From Bacteroidales bacterium UBA3623 (lineage in GTDB: Bacteria > Bacteroidota > Bacteroidia > Bacteroidales > UBA932), in contig DFLI01000113.1 in assembly GCA_002373715.1 (NCBI GenBank), forward strand, positions 1-12,442: a stretch of 12,442 nt of DNA. The letters run 5' to 3'. Within the stretch, counting starts at the first letter, position 1. Each line of letters begins with the position of its first letter. A program made the position numbers and the translations under genes. Below are positions 6,430 through 12,442 of this stretch, piece after piece. The notes under the pieces are model-generated. The model was not told the DNA's origin. It searched no databases and saw nothing but the letters and a program-made list of their open reading frames with translations.

Positions 6430-7589
6430 AAACTCTGTATCTTTTTCAGTGCGCTTTCCAGTTTCTCCACATTGGCGCAGAGGGAAATGCGAACGTAGTT
6501 AGCTCCGTTGCTGCCAAAGATGAAACCGGGGGTGATGAACACGCCGGCGCCATAGAGGATCTTGTCGCTCATTTCTGCGGCGGTGCCGGAAGGAACGCGG
6601 CCCCAGACATACAGACCGCCGGCCTCATTATCATAAGTGCAACCCAGGGTATCCATGATGCGGCGGGCCACAGCCTGACGCTTCTTGTATTCCACGTTCA
6701 GCTCTTTGTACCAGCTTTCATCGGCATAAAGGGCGGCGATGGCAGCCTCCTGGATACCACGGAACATACCGGAATCCATCTGGGACTTTACCTTCAGCAG
6801 CTCCTTGATAACATCAGCGTCTCCCAGCATCATACCCACACGCCAGCCGGCCATGTTGTGGCTCTTGGAGAGGGAATTCATCTCCAGGCAGCACTCCTTG
6901 GCGCCGGGAACGGACAGGATGGACTGGGGTTCGTTGAGCACAAAGCCATAAGGGTTATCGTTTACCAGCAGGATCTTGTGCCGACGGGCAAAGTCTACCA
7001 GCTTTTCAAACACCTCGCGCTTGGCGGGAGCGCCGGTGGGCATGTTGGGGTAGTTGGCCCACATAAGCTTGACACCGCTCAGGTCCATGGCTTCCAGGGC
7101 GTCGAAGTCCGGGTACCAGCCGTTGGCCTCTACCAGGTCGTAGGTAATCATCTCGGCCTCGCACATGCGGGTGGAGGAAGTATAGGTGGGATAGCCCGGG
7201 TTGGGGACCAACACCTTGTCTCCGGGATTGAGGAAGGTGAGCGAAAGCAGCAGGATACCTTCCTTGGAACCCATCAGGGGCTGAATCTCGGAATTAGGGT
7301 CCAGCTTCACGCCATACCACTTCTCATACCAGTCGGCCATGGCTTTGCGCAGCTCGGGAATGCCCGTATAGCTCTGGTAGCCGTGGGTGGTTTTGAGGCG
7401 GGCACTCTGGCACAAGGCCTCAACGGCCTCTGCTGAAGGAGCACCGTCCGGAGAACCGATTCCCAGGTTAATCACCGGGTCCAGTCCTTTGGCTGCCCGC
7501 TCTGCGTTAATCTTGGCAATCTCCTTGTTCTTGATGGAGAAGTAATACTCTTTGACCGATAGGGTCCGGTTGGCAGGTTGAATAATCAT
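6426..7589 (-). CDS. PLP-dependent class I/II aminotransferase (probable aromatic aminotransferase)
   Basis: This is a 387-residue fold-type I aminotransferase. Visible motifs are NLGIGSPDGAPS (41-52), YQSYTGIPELRKA, the cofactor-loop MGSKEG, VPNPGYPTY, the substrate/PLP region ANYPNMPTGAP, NDNPYG with Asp211 and Tyr214, the Schiff-base lysine Lys242 in SLSKSHNMAGWRVG, and the carboxylate-binding arginine in YVRISLC near the C-terminus. It lies between pheA and tyrA, so it most likely transaminates phenylpyruvate and 4-hydroxyphenylpyruvate with glutamate to Phe and Tyr. The sequence alone does not exclude aspartate, alanine or diaminopimelate-type substrates. It starts at ATG 7587-7589, 15 bases after pheA. 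Confidence 0.9.
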   Translation of the reverse strand: MIIQPANRTLSVKEYYFSIKNKEIAKINAERAAKGLDPVINLGIGSPDGAPSAEAVEALCQSARLKTTHGYQSYTGIPELRKAMADWYEKWYGVKLDPNSEIQPLMGSKEGILLLSLTFLNPGDKVLVPNPGYPTYTSSTRMCEAEMITYDLVEANGWYPDFDALEAMDLSGVKLMWANYPNMPTGAPAKREVFEKLVDFARRHKILLVNDNPYGFVLNEPQSILSVPGAKECCLEMNSLSKSHNMAGWRVGMMLGDADVIKELLKVKSQMDSGMFRGIQEAAIAALYADESWYKELNVEYKKRQAVARRIMDTLGCTYDNEAGGLYVWGRVPSGTAAEMSDKILYGAGVFITPGFIFGSNGANYVRISLCANVEKLESALKKIQSL

Positions 7590-7604
7590 ATTATAAAGTC
7601 CGAT

Positions 7605-8423
7605 TTATATGGCTGCTTGGTATTCTCCCAGTATCTGCAAGTCTTCAATCAGGGGCCGGACGGCCGTGAGGGCCTGGTAGTAGCGCTCCAGCGAGGAGAA
7701 CTTGATGTCGGCATAAAAGAAGTACTGCCACTCGCGGCCCGGGATGGGCAGCGACTGGATACGGGTAAGGTTCATGTCGTAGAAAGAGAGGATGGTAAGA
7801 ATCTGGGCCAGCGAGCCGGGCTTGTGAGGAAGCGTGAAGCAAAGGATGGCCTTGTCTATCTTACTTTTGGGGATGGACAGTTTGTTGTCCAGCACCAGGA
7901 AACGGGTGAAATTCTGTTTGTAGGTTTCAATGCCCGGAGCCAGGATTTCCAGCTCGTACAGCTGGGCCGCCAGGGCCGATGCAACAGCGCCCACGCCCAT
8001 CTGGCCTTCGGCCGCAATTTCCCCGGCGCTTTTGGCGGTGTCTTCGCTTTCGGTGAGGCGAATCCAGGGGGCGTTCTTTTCAAACCAGGGACGCGTCTGG
8101 TTGATGGCCATGTAGTGCGTGCGCACTTCGCGGATGTCTTCCAGCTTCTGGCCGGGCAGGGCCATGAGGTTCTGTTCAATGCGGATATAAACCTCTCCTT
8201 TCACCTTTACGTCCCGGCTGCGGAGAAGCTCGAAATTATGGATGAGACCGCCGGAGACGGTATTCTCGATGGCCATGACGGCGGCATCGGCCCTACCCTC
8301 TTCCATGGCGTCGTAGAGGCCCTCGAAGGTATCACACTCCGCCACCCCTATCTCTCCATAAAAAAGACGGGCTGCCTGTTCATGAAAGCAGCCCTTATAT
8401 CCTTGAATCGCGACCTTCTTCAT
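7605..8423 (-). CDS. pheA: Prephenate dehydratase with ACT domain
   Basis: PheA converts prephenate to phenylpyruvate, the phenylalanine branch. The 272-residue product has a two-lobed periplasmic-binding-like catalytic domain (about 1-180) with GYKGCFHEQAAR, AIENTVSGG (51-59) and the catalytic TRF at 173-175 (NFTRFLVL), followed by an ACT domain (about 192-270, beginning AILCFTLPHKPGSLAQIL). No chorismate mutase domain is present; that activity is supplied by the DAHP synthase fusion downstream. Two family signatures differ: the ACT ESRP motif that helps bind phenylalanine reads QSLP (223-226), and the region usually written SHPQ reads THYM (102-105). The first may mean altered feedback. It starts at ATG 8421-8423, seven bases after frr, which implies cotranscription. 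Confidence 0.94.
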   Translation of the reverse strand: MKKVAIQGYKGCFHEQAARLFYGEIGVAECDTFEGLYDAMEEGRADAAVMAIENTVSGGLIHNFELLRSRDVKVKGEVYIRIEQNLMALPGQKLEDIREVRTHYMAINQTRPWFEKNAPWIRLTESEDTAKSAGEIAAEGQMGVGAVASALAAQLYELEILAPGIETYKQNFTRFLVLDNKLSIPKSKIDKAILCFTLPHKPGSLAQILTILSFYDMNLTRIQSLPIPGREWQYFFYADIKFSSLERYYQALTAVRPLIEDLQILGEYQAAI

Positions 8424-8430
8424 TAAGAGT

Positions 8431-8997
8431 TTAAACAGTAAGGATGTCTTTTTCCTTGGCGGCGATGAGCTCGTCCACCTTCTTCACCCACTTGTCCGTT
8501 ACCTTCTGGAGTTCGTCTTCTCCCTCCTTCTCTCCGTCTTCGGACAGGCCGTCGTTCTTCTGGGCTTTCTTGAGGAGGTCGATACCGTCACGGCGGGCGT
8601 TGCGGATGGTCACTTTGGTGGTCTCACCCTGGGCCTTGGCTTTCTTGATAAGCTCTTTACGGCGCTCCTCCGTGAGCGGGGGAACCATACAGCGGATGAT
8701 TTCTCCGTTGTTGGAGGGCGTAAGGCCCACGTTGGCATCCAGGATGGCCTTCTCAATCTTGGCAATCATATTGCGCTCCCAGGGCTGGATAGCAATGGTT
8801 TTGGCATCCGGCGTGGTGATGGAAGCCACCTGGCTGACAGGGGTAGCCGTACCGTAATAATCTACCATCACGGGATTGAGGATGGCGGGAGAGGCTTTAC
8901 CTACACGATAGTTCTTGAGGTCTTCCTCCAGATAATCCACGGCGTCCTTCATCTTGACGGACATAGCGTCCACTATTTCTTTCGCTTGCGGTAACAT
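8431..8997 (-). CDS. frr: Ribosome recycling factor
   Basis: RRF works with EF-G after termination to split the post-termination ribosome. The 188-residue product matches the family length (about 185) and has the domain I helix with YRVGKASPAILNPVMVDYYG, the domain II core QVASITTPDAKTIAIQPWE, NVGLTPSNNGEIIRCMVPPLTEERR, and the helices TTKVTIRNARRDGIDLLKK and WVKKVDELIAAKEKDI. It is the first gene of the minus-strand unit, starting at ATG 8995-8997, with a short purine-rich leader. pyrH, its most common neighbour in bacteria, is not adjacent here; instead it runs directly into pheA. Confidence 0.97.
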   Translation of the reverse strand: MLPQAKEIVDAMSVKMKDAVDYLEEDLKNYRVGKASPAILNPVMVDYYGTATPVSQVASITTPDAKTIAIQPWERNMIAKIEKAILDANVGLTPSNNGEIIRCMVPPLTEERRKELIKKAKAQGETTKVTIRNARRDGIDLLKKAQKNDGLSEDGEKEGEDELQKVTDKWVKKVDELIAAKEKDILTV

Positions 8998-9028
8998 AGG
9001 TTTCTTCCTTTATTGATTTGCGTGAGTG

Positions 9029-9036
9029 CAAATATA
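9029..9036 (-). promoter_or_regulatory. Predicted -7 box of the frr-aromatic operon promoter
   Basis: The minus strand reads TATATTTG, matching TAnnTTTG, 31 bases before the frr ATG. The nearest TTG-type -33 candidates lie about 25 bases upstream, longer than ideal. No other good promoter was seen for the five-gene unit. Confidence 0.6.
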
Positions 9037-9048
9037 GCAATTTTTTCC

Positions 9049-9056
9049 TATCTTTG
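9049..9056 (+). promoter_or_regulatory. Predicted -7 box of the redox-unit promoter
   Basis: The plus strand reads TATCTTTG, a perfect TAnnTTTG box, ending 14 bases before the ATG at 9071. It lies back to back with the frr box, 12 bases apart, with a near-inverted-repeat relation (CTATCTTTG against CTATATTTG). The -33 element is not clear. Confidence 0.65.
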
Positions 9057-9070
9057 ACACACAACAATAA

Positions 9071-10576
9071 ATGAGGATTATGCTAAAGAAACTTAGAGTG
9101 GTGCTGGCCTGGATTTTCTGGATTGGGATCACCCTCCTGTTCCTGGATTTCACGGGCGCGCTACACGGCTACCTGGGCTGGATGGCCAAACTCCAGTTCC
9201 TCCCCGCCATTCTGGCCGTCAATGTGGCCGTAATCGTATTTCTGGTACTGCTAACCCTGGTTTTCGGCCGGGTGTACTGCTCGGTCATCTGCCCCCTGGG
9301 CATCTTCCAGGACGGCATTTCCTGGCTGGGCACCCACAAAAACAAAAAGCCCTACCAGTACAGGAAAGAGAACAAGTGGCTCCGCTACGGAGTATGGGTC
9401 CTGTTCGTGGTCTGCCTCATTGCCGGCGTCCACGTGGTGGTAACCCTCCTGGCTCCCTACAGCGCCTATGGCCGAATGGTGCAGAACCTCCTGCAGCCCG
9501 TCTATCTCTGGGGCAATAACCTGCTGGCCACCCTCTCGGAGCGGGCCGGAAGCTACACCTTCTACGAGAAAGAAGTGTGGCTCAAGAGCGTTCCCTCCCT
9601 TCTTATTGCCATCGGCACGCTGGTTGTCGTCGCAGCCCTTTCCTTAAAGGGAGGCCGTACGTACTGCAACTCCATCTGCCCCGTGGGCACCACGCTCAGC
9701 TTCATCTCCCGCTTCTCCATGTTCCGTCCCGTCATCGACAGGGAAAAGTGCAAGCACTGCAAGGCCTGCGAGCTCCACTGCAAGGCCCAGTGCATAGAGA
9801 TCACCAAAGACAGCGCCCATATTGACTATTCCCGCTGCGTGGACTGCTTCAACTGCCTGGACGAGTGCAAGTTCGGAGCCCTGAAATACAAGTACGCCTG
9901 GAAGAAAGAGATTCGGAATGACGACGTCATGCCCGACACCGATCGGGCATCTGGCCGCCGGGCGTTTATGGCCGGAACGGCCATCGCCGTGGGTGCCGCT
10001 GCGCTCAAGAGCGCGGAAGCCGCCGCTCAGGAACTGGCCAAGAAGACGGACGGCGGCTTTGCCGATGTCCTTCCCAAGCAGGCGCCCCAGCGGGGCATTC
10101 CCCTCACCCCTCCCGGAAGCGCCAGCGTTAAAATCTTCTACCAACATTGCACGGGCTGCCAGCTCTGCGTGGCCGAATGCCCCAACAACGTGCTCCGTCC
10201 ATCCGGAAACCTGGAGCATCTGATGCAGCCGGAAATGAGCTTCGAGAAAGGCTGGTGCCGCCCGGAGTGTACCCGCTGCAGTGAGCTCTGCCCCGCCGGC
10301 GCCATCCAGAAAATCAGCCGGGAAGAAAAGACGGAATACCACGTGGGAACCGCCCGCGTGAACGTAGACCTGTGCCTGGAGGCCACCGGCAAGAGCAAGT
10401 GCGGCAAGTGTGCCGAATCCTGCCCCGCGGGCGCCATCGCTATGGTCCAGCAGGAAGCCGGCCGACGCCCGGTCATTACCGAAGAGGTTTGCATCGGCTG
10501 CGGCAAGTGCGAATATCTGTGCCCGGTGCGTCCCATCAGCGCCATCACCGTCAACGGTAGAACCCAACACATCTAG
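9071..10576 (+). CDS. Membrane polyferredoxin: NapH-like domain fused to NapG-like domain via an internal Tat signal
   Basis: The 501-residue product has three parts. Residues 1-215 resemble NapH-type quinol-oxidising membrane proteins: four hydrophobic segments (about 8-28, 43-65, 105-128, 175-193) and two CxxxCP motifs (Cys70/Cys74 and Cys199/Cys203). Residues 220-275 hold two 4Fe-4S motifs (Cys227/230/233/237 and Cys256/259/262/266). Then ASGRRAFMAG (293-302) and an Ala-rich hydrophobic stretch look like a twin-arginine signal, ending in an AEA signal-peptidase-like site near 315-319. Residues 350-501 carry four more 4Fe-4S motifs (Cys360-370, 396-407, 435-451, 474-484), the cluster number of NapG. 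I infer electron transfer from the quinol pool through cytoplasmic clusters to periplasmic clusters. The partner is probably the reductase 4 bases downstream. ATG 9071 is chosen; ATG 9080 is also possible. It could instead belong to other Fer4_5 families (NosR, CcoG), but the cysteine layout fits NapH plus NapG best. Confidence 0.85.
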   Translation: MRIMLKKLRVVLAWIFWIGITLLFLDFTGALHGYLGWMAKLQFLPAILAVNVAVIVFLVLLTLVFGRVYCSVICPLGIFQDGISWLGTHKNKKPYQYRKENKWLRYGVWVLFVVCLIAGVHVVVTLLAPYSAYGRMVQNLLQPVYLWGNNLLATLSERAGSYTFYEKEVWLKSVPSLLIAIGTLVVVAALSLKGGRTYCNSICPVGTTLSFISRFSMFRPVIDREKCKHCKACELHCKAQCIEITKDSAHIDYSRCVDCFNCLDECKFGALKYKYAWKKEIRNDDVMPDTDRASGRRAFMAGTAIAVGAAALKSAEAAAQELAKKTDGGFADVLPKQAPQRGIPLTPPGSASVKIFYQHCTGCQLCVAECPNNVLRPSGNLEHLMQPEMSFEKGWCRPECTRCSELCPAGAIQKISREEKTEYHVGTARVNVDLCLEATGKSKCGKCAESCPAGAIAMVQQEAGRRPVITEEVCIGCGKCEYLCPVRPISAITVNGRTQHI

Positions 10577-10580
10577 GCCT

Positions 10581-11927
10581 ATGAAAAGAAGAGAATTCAT
10601 CCAGATAACCGGCGCAGCCACCCTGGCTGCCGCCTGCGCCCCCGCCACCAGAAAGACGGCGGAAACTCCGGATTCCGGCGCCCCCGGCCAGATGCTGATG
10701 AGAACCAATCCCATCAATGGAGATGTGGTATCGGCCCTCGGTTTCGGCTGTATGCGCTGGCCGATGATCGACGGTGCCGACGGGCAGAGGGTCATAGACC
10801 AGGAGGCCGTGAACGAGATGGTAGACTATGCCCTGGAGCACGGCATCAACTATTTCGACACCTCCCCCGCCTATCTGATGGGCCAGAGTGAAAAGGCCGC
10901 GGGCATCGCCCTCAGCCGCCATCCCCGGGAGAAGTATTTCATCGCTACCAAACTGTCCAACTTCTCGGACCAGTCGCCCAAGGCCTCCAGGCAGATGTTC
11001 TTCGACTCCCTGGAACAGCTCCATACGGATTATTTCGACTATTACCTGCTGCACTCCATCGGCCGCGGCGGCAAGGACGCTTTCAACCACCGCTATGTGG
11101 ATAACGGCATCATCGAGTTCCTCCGGGAGCAGAAGGCCGCCGGCCGCATCCGCAACCTGGGCTTTTCCTTCCACGGTGCCAAGCACGAGTTCGACTACTT
11201 TATGGAACTGTTCGATTCCGGAGAAATGGTCTGGGATTTTGTCCAGATTGAGATGAACTACGTGGACTGGAAGCACGCAGACGGCGTAAGAAACGTCAAT
11301 GCCGATTATCTGTACGAGCAGCTGGACAAGCGCGGCCTTCCCATCATCATTATGGAACCGCTGCTGGGCGGCCGCCTGGCCCACGTCCCGGAGGGCATCG
11401 CCCGCCAGATGAAGGAGAGGGAGCCCAATCTGAGCGTGGCCTCCTGGGCTTTCCGCTTCTGCGCCACGTATCCGCGAGTGCTGTGCGTCCTCTCCGGTAT
11501 GACCAACATGGACCCGCTCATCGAGAACGTGGAAACCTTCAGCCACTTTGACTATCTGGAAGAAGAGGAGATTGAATTCCTGGAGCAGATGGCCACCCAG
11601 ATGATGGAGTACCCGCTGGTAAACTGCACAGACTGCAAGTACTGCATGCCCTGCCCCTGGGGTATTGATATCCCGGGAACCTTCCAGCACTACAACCGCG
11701 CCATCACGGACGGAACCTATGCCCAAAGCAAAGCTCAGAAGGATTACGCCAAACTCAAGAAGGCCTATCTGGTAAGCTACGACCGGGCGGTTGCCACCGT
11801 CCGCCAGGCCGATCACTGCATCAATTGCGGAGAATGCCTGAGCCACTGCCCCCAGAGCATCCCCATTCCCACGCAGCTTAGGCGTATCGCCAAATACATT
11901 GACGATCTCAAGCAAGACGCTCTCTAA
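10581..11927 (+). CDS. Tat-signal aldo/keto reductase with C-terminal two-cluster ferredoxin domain
   Basis: The 448-residue product begins MKRREFIQITGAATLAAAC, a twin-arginine signal with Cys19 in an imperfect lipobox (Ala at -3), so it is exported folded and may be a lipoprotein. Residues 45-330 form an aldo/keto reductase barrel with the full catalytic tetrad: Asp93 and Tyr98 (YFDTSPAY), Lys124 (IATKL), His158 (YYLLHSI). Late in the barrel is VLSGMTNMDPLIEN, which suits cofactor binding. The tail has two 4Fe-4S motifs, CxxCxxCxxCP (Cys349-358) and CxxCxxCxxxCP (Cys413-423), typical of the COG1453-type reductases, whose substrates are largely unknown. I chose ATG 10581 because the Tat signal begins there; the longer open frame upstream lies over the 3' end of the preceding gene. 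It is cotranscribed with the NapH/NapG-like protein and is its likely electron acceptor. Confidence 0.9.
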   Translation: MKRREFIQITGAATLAAACAPATRKTAETPDSGAPGQMLMRTNPINGDVVSALGFGCMRWPMIDGADGQRVIDQEAVNEMVDYALEHGINYFDTSPAYLMGQSEKAAGIALSRHPREKYFIATKLSNFSDQSPKASRQMFFDSLEQLHTDYFDYYLLHSIGRGGKDAFNHRYVDNGIIEFLREQKAAGRIRNLGFSFHGAKHEFDYFMELFDSGEMVWDFVQIEMNYVDWKHADGVRNVNADYLYEQLDKRGLPIIIMEPLLGGRLAHVPEGIARQMKEREPNLSVASWAFRFCATYPRVLCVLSGMTNMDPLIENVETFSHFDYLEEEEIEFLEQMATQMMEYPLVNCTDCKYCMPCPWGIDIPGTFQHYNRAITDGTYAQSKAQKDYAKLKKAYLVSYDRAVATVRQADHCINCGECLSHCPQSIPIPTQLRRIAKYIDDLKQDAL

Positions 11928-11928
11928 C

Positions 11929-11959
11929 AAAAAAAGCTCCCGAATCCGGGAGCTTTTTT
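11929..11959. terminator. Bidirectional intrinsic terminator
   Basis: GCTCCCG (11936-11942) and CGGGAGC (11947-11953) form a perfect 7-bp GC-rich stem with the loop AATC, flanked by seven A on the left and six T on the right. It can therefore terminate transcription on both strands, serving the reductase gene (stop ends at 11927) and the convergent eno gene (stop at 11978). Confidence 0.92.
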
Positions 11960-11977
11960 ATTGCATTCGCTAAAGAC

Positions 11978-12442
11978 TTAGCGGAGCTTCTTGTAACCGT
12001 AACGGGCTTCGTCGGCCAGTTCAATCTCAATGCGCATAAGACGGTTGTACTTGGCGATACGGTCGGTACGGCTGAGGGAACCGGTCTTGATCTGGCCGCT
12101 GTTGGTAGCAACAGCGATATCTGCGATGGTGGTGTCCTCAGTTTCACCGGAACGGTGGCTGGTAACGGTGGTGTAACCGTGACGGTGGGCCATCTCGATA
12201 GCGTCCAGGGTCTCGGTGAGGGAACCGATCTGGTTCACCTTGATGAGAATGGAGTTACCGGCACCCATCTCGATACCCTTCTGCAGGTACTTCACGTTGG
12301 TTACGAAGAGGTCGTCACCTACGAGCTGGCACTTGTCACCAATGGCCTTGGTGAGCTTCACCCAGCCTTCCCAGTCTTCCTCGGACAGACCGTCCTCGAT
12401 GGAGTCGATGGGGTACTTGCTGATGAGCTGCTTGAGGTAGTT
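11978..12442 (-). CDS. eno: Enolase, C-terminal part (runs off the right edge)
   Basis: Enolase interconverts 2-phosphoglycerate and phosphoenolpyruvate. The last 154 codons are present, and the frame is open to the window edge. Conserved active-site blocks are all visible in order: PIDSIEDGLSEEDW (metal-binding Glu/Asp), GDDLFVTN (metal-binding Asp), SILIKVNQIGSLTET (catalytic Lys), TSHRSGETEDTTIADIAV (substrate-loop His and the Ser-Gly-Glu-Thr-Glu-Asp signature) and GQIKTGSLSRTDRIAKYNRLMRIE. It ends with the short tail of bacterial octameric or dimeric enolases. The N-terminal domain is beyond the edge. It converges on the redox unit and shares the bidirectional terminator. A GTG at 12359-12361 is internal, not the start, because the enolase sequence continues upstream of it. 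Confidence 0.97.
   Translation of the reverse strand, partial: NYLKQLISKYPIDSIEDGLSEEDWEGWVKLTKAIGDKCQLVGDDLFVTNVKYLQKGIEMGAGNSILIKVNQIGSLTETLDAIEMAHRHGYTTVTSHRSGETEDTTIADIAVATNSGQIKTGSLSRTDRIAKYNRLMRIEIELADEARYGYKKLR

Noticed and set aside
8424..8430. Attenuator or Phe-rich leader peptide before pheA
   Set aside because: The gap to frr is only seven bases, leaving no room for a leader peptide or terminator hairpin.
9604..9670. Possible nitrate reductase (nap) locus, suggested by the NapH/NapG-like protein
   Set aside because: No napA, napB, napC or napD-like gene is present on either side; the neighbours are frr and an aldo/keto reductase.
10410..10580. Upstream extension of the aldo/keto reductase frame
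   Set aside because: It overlaps the conserved last ferredoxin motifs of the preceding gene in another frame, and the Tat signal begins at ATG 10581.
9644..11930. Long minus-strand open frames (383 and 459 residues) opposite the redox unit
   Set aside because: They are antisense shadows produced by the GC-rich codon pattern of the real genes; no recognisable domain and no promoter context.
1..12442. Mobile element, prophage, CRISPR array, tRNA or rRNA
   Set aside because: No transposase or integrase, repeat-spacer array, cloverleaf or rRNA-like sequence was found; all spacers are short and accounted for.

Overview
The window looks like chromosomal DNA from a member of the Bacteroidota, probably order Bacteroidales, moderately GC-rich by eye. 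The evidence is the protein sequences (S2, S9, L13, DAHP synthase-chorismate mutase fusion, LpxK), A/T-rich leaders with almost no Shine-Dalgarno sequences, and promoters of the Bacteroidota type (TAnnTTTG -7 box, TTTG-like -33 box). LpxK implies a Gram-negative that makes lipid A. I cannot fix the genus. No tRNA, rRNA, CRISPR or mobile element was seen, and gene density is high; the longest stretch without a gene is 186 bases.

Layout, left to right. (1) 1-1383, minus strand: the ribosomal-protein operon rplM-rpsI-rpsB (rpsB runs off the left edge), with a strong promoter and a leader inverted repeat before rplM, and an unusually long, foldable spacer before rpsB. (2) 1386-2420, minus strand: a tRNA-dihydrouridine synthase, transcribed divergently from (3) pfkA-lpxK (2472-4489, plus strand, 1-base overlap). 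The 51-base divergent spacer holds two back-to-back -7 boxes forming a perfect inverted repeat. (4) 4498-8997, minus strand: frr-pheA-aminotransferase-tyrA-(DAHP synthase/chorismate mutase), a tightly packed unit. It joins a translation factor to the entry step of the shikimate pathway and the terminal steps of Phe/Tyr synthesis. (5) 9071-11927, plus strand: a two-gene redox unit. The first gene is a NapH-like membrane ferredoxin fused to a NapG-like four-cluster ferredoxin through an internal twin-arginine signal. The second is a Tat-signal aldo/keto reductase with its own two-cluster ferredoxin tail. (6) A bidirectional terminator separates this unit from the convergent, partial eno (11978-12442, minus strand).

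Most of the window is housekeeping: translation (S2, S9, L13, RRF, tRNA modification), glycolysis (PFK, enolase), lipid A and aromatic amino acids. In the aromatic operon the only visible chorismate mutase is the tail of the DAHP synthase, so its product prephenate would feed the adjacent PheA and TyrA, and the aminotransferase would finish both branches. The least explained part is the redox unit at 9071-11927. It reads as a membrane-to-periplasm electron path (quinol to NapH-type clusters to NapG-type clusters to a reductase with Fe-S centres) with an unknown substrate. Its unusual fused architecture makes it the best candidate here for an undescribed system.
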